Shown here piece after piece: positions 61,040-64,000 of a DNA stretch of 64,000 nt. The stretch spans positions 682,001 to 746,000 of the forward strand of contig JARBAK010000001.1 of the NCBI GenBank assembly GCA_034472185.1, written 5' to 3'. Each line of letters begins with the position of its first letter. Position 1 is the stretch's first letter. The stretch is from JARBAK01 sp034472185 (lineage in GTDB: Bacteria; Pseudomonadota; Alphaproteobacteria; Rickettsiales; Midichloriaceae). A program made the translations under genes and the position numbers. The notes under the pieces are model-generated. The model ran no database searches. It was given only the letters and a program-made list of their open reading frames with translations, and was not told where the DNA came from.

Positions 61040-62842
61040 TTATGGCGATACGGCTAACTCTTGATTTCCCGACTGTATTATAGCTACGGCTTCAGACGGA
61101 AAGACAAGATCCTTTTGAGCGAATATTGTTATACGGGTACCTTGATTAATTGTAACAATAGGTGTTTGTGGGATTTCTTGTTGCACCATATCTGAAGCTC
61201 GTGAAACAAATTCCTGTGTACCACTAGCCAATGCCATGCTTTTAGCAGTTCCTGTAGTTGTTGTAGAGGTGTTATTATTAGTAGTAGTAGATGTGTTGGT
61301 ACCAGTAGTTGTCCCGGTGGTTCCACTTGTAGTAGTGGTTCCCGCTGGTGTAACAGTCTGTGTGACGGTACTATTAGGATCGGAGACTTCTGCCGCTATT
61401 AATGGCACTATATAAGACACAAGAATAGCAGCGCCAAGTTGTTCAAGTATTCTACTATGCAAATCTCCTGCTACTCCGGCACGTCCCAAGGCATCTGTCC
61501 CAGGCATGCTGTCTAATTGCATATCTATACCATAGGGAGTTATTAACCGTGACCATATTATAGCAATCCTTGCTTGTCCGGGTTTTATAGTTGCATTACC
61601 ATATGATCCTATTAAACGTGAGCCCTTAGGGATTAAAATATTTTTACCGTATTCTGCGAACACATCGCGAGTCACTAATGCTCTAAGTGAGCCAGGAAGT
61701 GCTGTATTAATAGCAGTTTCAAGTACTGCTTCTATGATTTTTCCTTGTAGTATGGTATATGGTAGGTTAGTTACCCTTGTGGCGATATTTGAAACTGCGC
61801 TGCTTTTACTAAGCGTAACTTTATCTATAGCCCCACCATCGAAGCCAAGATAATCACTACCGTTATTGTTGATGCTTTTAGTTTCATCATCACCGCTACC
61901 ACCACCAAAGATCATACTTGCTATTGATCTTCTTGCTGCTATTTTTTTTGCAGCGTCTGTTCCATTTTGTTGATTTGGTGTAGCTAGATTAGAGGCTACA
62001 GATTGTGAGTTGGAATCGGAGGGAAGAGATATAACTGTTGATGTGTGTGATGAAGGTTGAACAACTGGCGCTTCAGGTATTGTCGGCATTACCGGAGTTG
62101 TTGGCAGTGAAGGCATTGGAGGTGGCGCTGCAGATGGTGTAGGCTGTTCTAGTGCGGGTGGTATTAATTTGGTTGTAGCAAGATTGGAGTTATTTTGTGT
62201 AGTAAAGGGTTGTATAGGCGCCATTTCACTTTGAGGTAACATCTTAGTCGATAACAATTCTCCTACTTTTGCTGTGTGTGACTTTGTAAGTGTAGTTCTA
62301 AAAAACGAAAAATAAATCACAAATCCAACGGCGACAAGCATAGCGATTATTATAGCTACTATACGACGTTTTGAGTTATAGGTGGTTACTTGCTTTGGTG
62401 GCGAGGGGGCGCCTTCTTTTATATTTTCTTCTTCTACTTCGGGCTCTAATGGGTCCTGTGTATCATAAGAAGAGTCTGGTGTACTATCAACTACTTGCGT
62501 GTCATGTTCTATATATGCATTATCATCATCTTCATTATTTTTATTCGACTCCTCATTAGACGGTGTATCCTGTGCGTTCGTTACTTCTGAATTATCAACA
62601 TTTGTTATTTCTGGGCCCTCAACAATGGTCTTTGGTATTTCAGAGTCCTCTAATTGTCCCGGAACCTCCTCTACTGATTGTGGAACTGCTTCTTTACCGG
62701 ATGAATTGTTAAGCATTTGTATTTTTTCATTTGGTTCTGCTATTTCAACAATAGATTGTTGACCGTTCTCTGCATTGCCCTCCCCATCATCTGTTTTAGA
62801 TGATGGGTTAGCTAGTATTTGTGTATCCAAGTTATCTTTCAT
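61040..62842 (-). CDS. virB10: Type IV secretion system protein VirB10
   Basis: VirB10 spans both membranes and couples inner-membrane energy to the outer-membrane pore. The 600-residue protein has a long acidic, low-complexity cytoplasmic part (1-158), one membrane segment (161-181), a Pro-rich periplasmic linker (about 200-300), and the C-terminal barrel domain beginning YTILQGKIIEAVLETAINTA, with KGSRLIGSY and the two antenna helices (about 462-485 and 540-558). Between those helices a Thr/Asn-rich tract of about 40 residues (491-530) interrupts the part predicted to face the outside. The usual family length is 380-450. Confidence 0.94.
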   Translation of the reverse strand: MKDNLDTQILANPSSKTDDGEGNAENGQQSIVEIAEPNEKIQMLNNSSGKEAVPQSVEEVPGQLEDSEIPKTIVEGPEITNVDNSEVTNAQDTPSNEESNKNNEDDDNAYIEHDTQVVDSTPDSSYDTQDPLEPEVEEENIKEGAPSPPKQVTTYNSKRRIVAIIIAMLVAVGFVIYFSFFRTTLTKSHTAKVGELLSTKMLPQSEMAPIQPFTTQNNSNLATTKLIPPALEQPTPSAAPPPMPSLPTTPVMPTIPEAPVVQPSSHTSTVISLPSDSNSQSVASNLATPNQQNGTDAAKKIAARRSIASMIFGGGSGDDETKSINNNGSDYLGFDGGAIDKVTLSKSSAVSNIATRVTNLPYTILQGKIIEAVLETAINTALPGSLRALVTRDVFAEYGKNILIPKGSRLIGSYGNATIKPGQARIAIIWSRLITPYGIDMQLDSMPGTDALGRAGVAGDLHSRILEQLGAAILVSYIVPLIAAEVSDPNSTVTQTVTPAGTTTTSGTTGTTTGTNTSTTTNNNTSTTTTGTAKSMALASGTQEFVSRASDMVQQEIPQTPIVTINQGTRITIFAQKDLVFPSEAVAIIQSGNQELAVSP

Positions 62843-62855
62843 TAGCTATTCACCG

Positions 62856-63680
62856 TTACTTAGACTTGTTTTCTCTTGTTACAGTGTGAACTTCGACTTT
62901 TTGCTCTCCTACTTTCAGTGTAAATTGAGTCTTTAAAGCGTTAACTACTAAATAATTACCTACTTTGCGTGGTATAAACTGCATATCTCCTTGTTCAGTC
63001 ATGCTTATAATTGTTAAAGAAGCGTTAGGGAGAGAGTCAAACTTAAAGAAAGTATTTATGCCGTCATCAAATACAACGATTGGAGCAATTTTTGTAGGTC
63101 CGGAAATTGTATAATTAAAATTATACGGTCTAACTAGTGTAGCACTATCTATAGTAGGGCTTATAGGCTCTTCGGCGGTGATAATTCCTGGGCTTACAAA
63201 GTTTTCTACTTCTTCTGGATAAAAAAAGCGGATTACATATGCGAATTCTTCATCTAGTACGTTTTCTGATACCATCCTTGACTTAAGATCAAAATAATAC
63301 CGATGTTTGTTTGTTATGATCAGTAAATTTGTTTCTATATATTCTTCGAAAGGCTTAATGAAAAGAGTTCTGCCATTCGGTGTAAATTGGAATGCGTAAT
63401 TATGTCCTGCGGAGTAAGTTTGTATTACCTCTCCTACAGCAAATTCTATAGCTGTTTGATAGCCATAATGTAATATTAATGGGAATATGTCATTCTCGCT
63501 GTATATAAGGGTTTTTATTCTACTATCAGTAGAGATTGGCTTGCCATGTTCTTGTCCTATACATATCTTGTGTACAAGTGGAGTTATACATAGCAAAAGC
63601 ACTATTACGGCCAAGAATGCTATTTTTGTATTATTGTGTTGATATTTATAACGATAACGCATTTTCATACCTTGAGTCAT
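62856..63680 (-). CDS. virB9: Type IV secretion system protein VirB9
   Basis: VirB9 forms the outer-membrane core ring with VirB7 and VirB10. The 274-residue protein has a signal peptide (IAFLAVIVLLLCITPLVHKI), an N-terminal domain, and the C-terminal beta-sandwich that contacts VirB10, recognised by the YNFNYTISGPTKIAPIVVFDDG-like block (PTKIAPIVVFDDGINTFFKF) and NALKTQFTLKVGEQKVEV. Three Met codons lie close together at the start, so the exact start may be 63680, 63668 or 63662. It begins 15 bases after virB8. Confidence 0.94.
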   Translation of the reverse strand: MTQGMKMRYRYKYQHNNTKIAFLAVIVLLLCITPLVHKICIGQEHGKPISTDSRIKTLIYSENDIFPLILHYGYQTAIEFAVGEVIQTYSAGHNYAFQFTPNGRTLFIKPFEEYIETNLLIITNKHRYYFDLKSRMVSENVLDEEFAYVIRFFYPEEVENFVSPGIITAEEPISPTIDSATLVRPYNFNYTISGPTKIAPIVVFDDGINTFFKFDSLPNASLTIISMTEQGDMQFIPRKVGNYLVVNALKTQFTLKVGEQKVEVHTVTRENKSK

Positions 63681-63695
63681 AATGTGTTTATCTAG

Positions 63696-64000
63696 TTATC
63701 CTGCTGTTTCATTGGCTATTGAATATGAAAGGATTACAAAACCTAAGGGGTTTATACGTCTATCAGACTCGTTCATTTCCATATTTTGAAAAGCGTATTT
63801 CAGGTATATTATCTTATCCTGTGTTCCATTTGTGCCTGTAAGAGTGATACGTATCTGTGCTTGTTCTTGGGGTAATAGTAAAATAGATCTCCATCCTACA
63901 TTGGTAATTCCCGTATTGCCAAGTATGCTAGCTGGGCTTTGTGGATTATTAGGTGAGAAATCATTCGCATATTGAGCGTAGACCTCTGATGAGGATAAAA
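63696..64000 (-). CDS. virB8: Type IV secretion system protein VirB8 (5' end outside the window)
   Basis: Reading the minus strand into the window gives about 101 codons that are the C-terminal part of VirB8, the inner-membrane assembly factor. The frame begins SSSEVYAQYANDFSPNNPQS, contains AQIRITLTG, and ends DRRINPLGFVILSYS then a short tail before TAA (63696-63698). The NPLGF signature with the following SY is typical of the periplasmic NTF2-like domain of VirB8. The ORF is open to the edge of the window, and virB9 begins 15 bases downstream. Confidence 0.9.
   Translation of the reverse strand, partial: LSSSEVYAQYANDFSPNNPQSPASILGNTGITNVGWRSILLLPQEQAQIRITLTGTNGTQDKIIYLKYAFQNMEMNESDRRINPLGFVILSYSIANETAG

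Noticed and set aside
1..64000. CRISPR array, insertion sequence, prophage or integron
   Set aside because: No regularly spaced repeats, transposase-like proteins, terminal inverted repeats or phage structural genes were seen.

Overview
The window is AT-rich bacterial chromosome with short intergenic gaps. Several markers point to an obligately host-associated alphaproteobacterium of the order Rickettsiales, near Anaplasmataceae/Midichloriaceae: a P44/Msp2-type outer membrane protein, a virB8-virB9-virB10-virB11 type IV secretion cluster, an ankyrin-repeat protein, PhaR, a YqgE protein and many small lineage-specific secreted or membrane proteins. Three features are unusual for Anaplasmataceae: flagellar genes (flgA, flgH), genes for a diaminopimelate-type cell wall (asd, lysC, dapD, dapB, and a bifunctional penicillin-binding protein), and a class III oxygen-sensitive ribonucleotide reductase (nrdD). 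The species cannot be named from sequence alone.

Layout. 1-6.5 kb: the 3' part of radA, cvpA, cca, lipB, ftsZ and a small conserved protein. 6.6-14.4 kb: dapB, a LOG-family hydrolase, psd, a stand-alone sigma region-4 protein, yqgE, trxB, ribF, adenosine deaminase and a short IMP dehydrogenase without CBS domains. 14.5-22.3 kb: an unknown membrane protein, a BamB-like lipoprotein, tRNA-Thr, mnmA, an unknown acidic protein, smpB, pyrG, dedA and rpsN. 22.3-27 kb is the accessory part: flgA, flgH, two unknown proteins and the outer membrane protein. 27-36.8 kb: nrdD, xseB, a phosphohexomutase, an ankyrin protein, phaR, prmC, rpsP, rlmB, tRNA-Val, tRNA-Asp and frr. 36.9-43.8 kb: a sodium:amino-acid symporter with a possible switch-like leader, an unknown membrane protein, hflC without an adjacent hflK, a truncated P-type ATPase, three exported unknown proteins (two are tandem paralogues) and about 0.7 kb without a gene. 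43.8-57.4 kb: PBP1A, dxr, malic enzyme, a secreted pentapeptide-repeat protein, the asd-lysC-dapD operon, rarA, a small tatA and an EamA transporter. 57.6-64 kb, all on the minus strand: virB8-9-10-11 followed by rpsM, rpsK and rpoA.

Together the genes describe a bacterium that keeps division (FtsZ), peptidoglycan precursor and polymerisation genes, isoprenoid (Dxr), CTP, lipoate and FAD synthesis, and a secretion apparatus facing a host. The best leads are the anaerobic ribonucleotide reductase, the flagellar ring genes, the threonine-rich insertion in the predicted surface loop of VirB10, the lone sigma region-4 protein, the decayed P-type ATPase, and three intergenic RNA candidates (a pseudoknot upstream of rarA, alternative hairpins upstream of the symporter, and the 0.7 kb gap upstream of PBP1A). 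I see no CRISPR array, insertion sequence or prophage.
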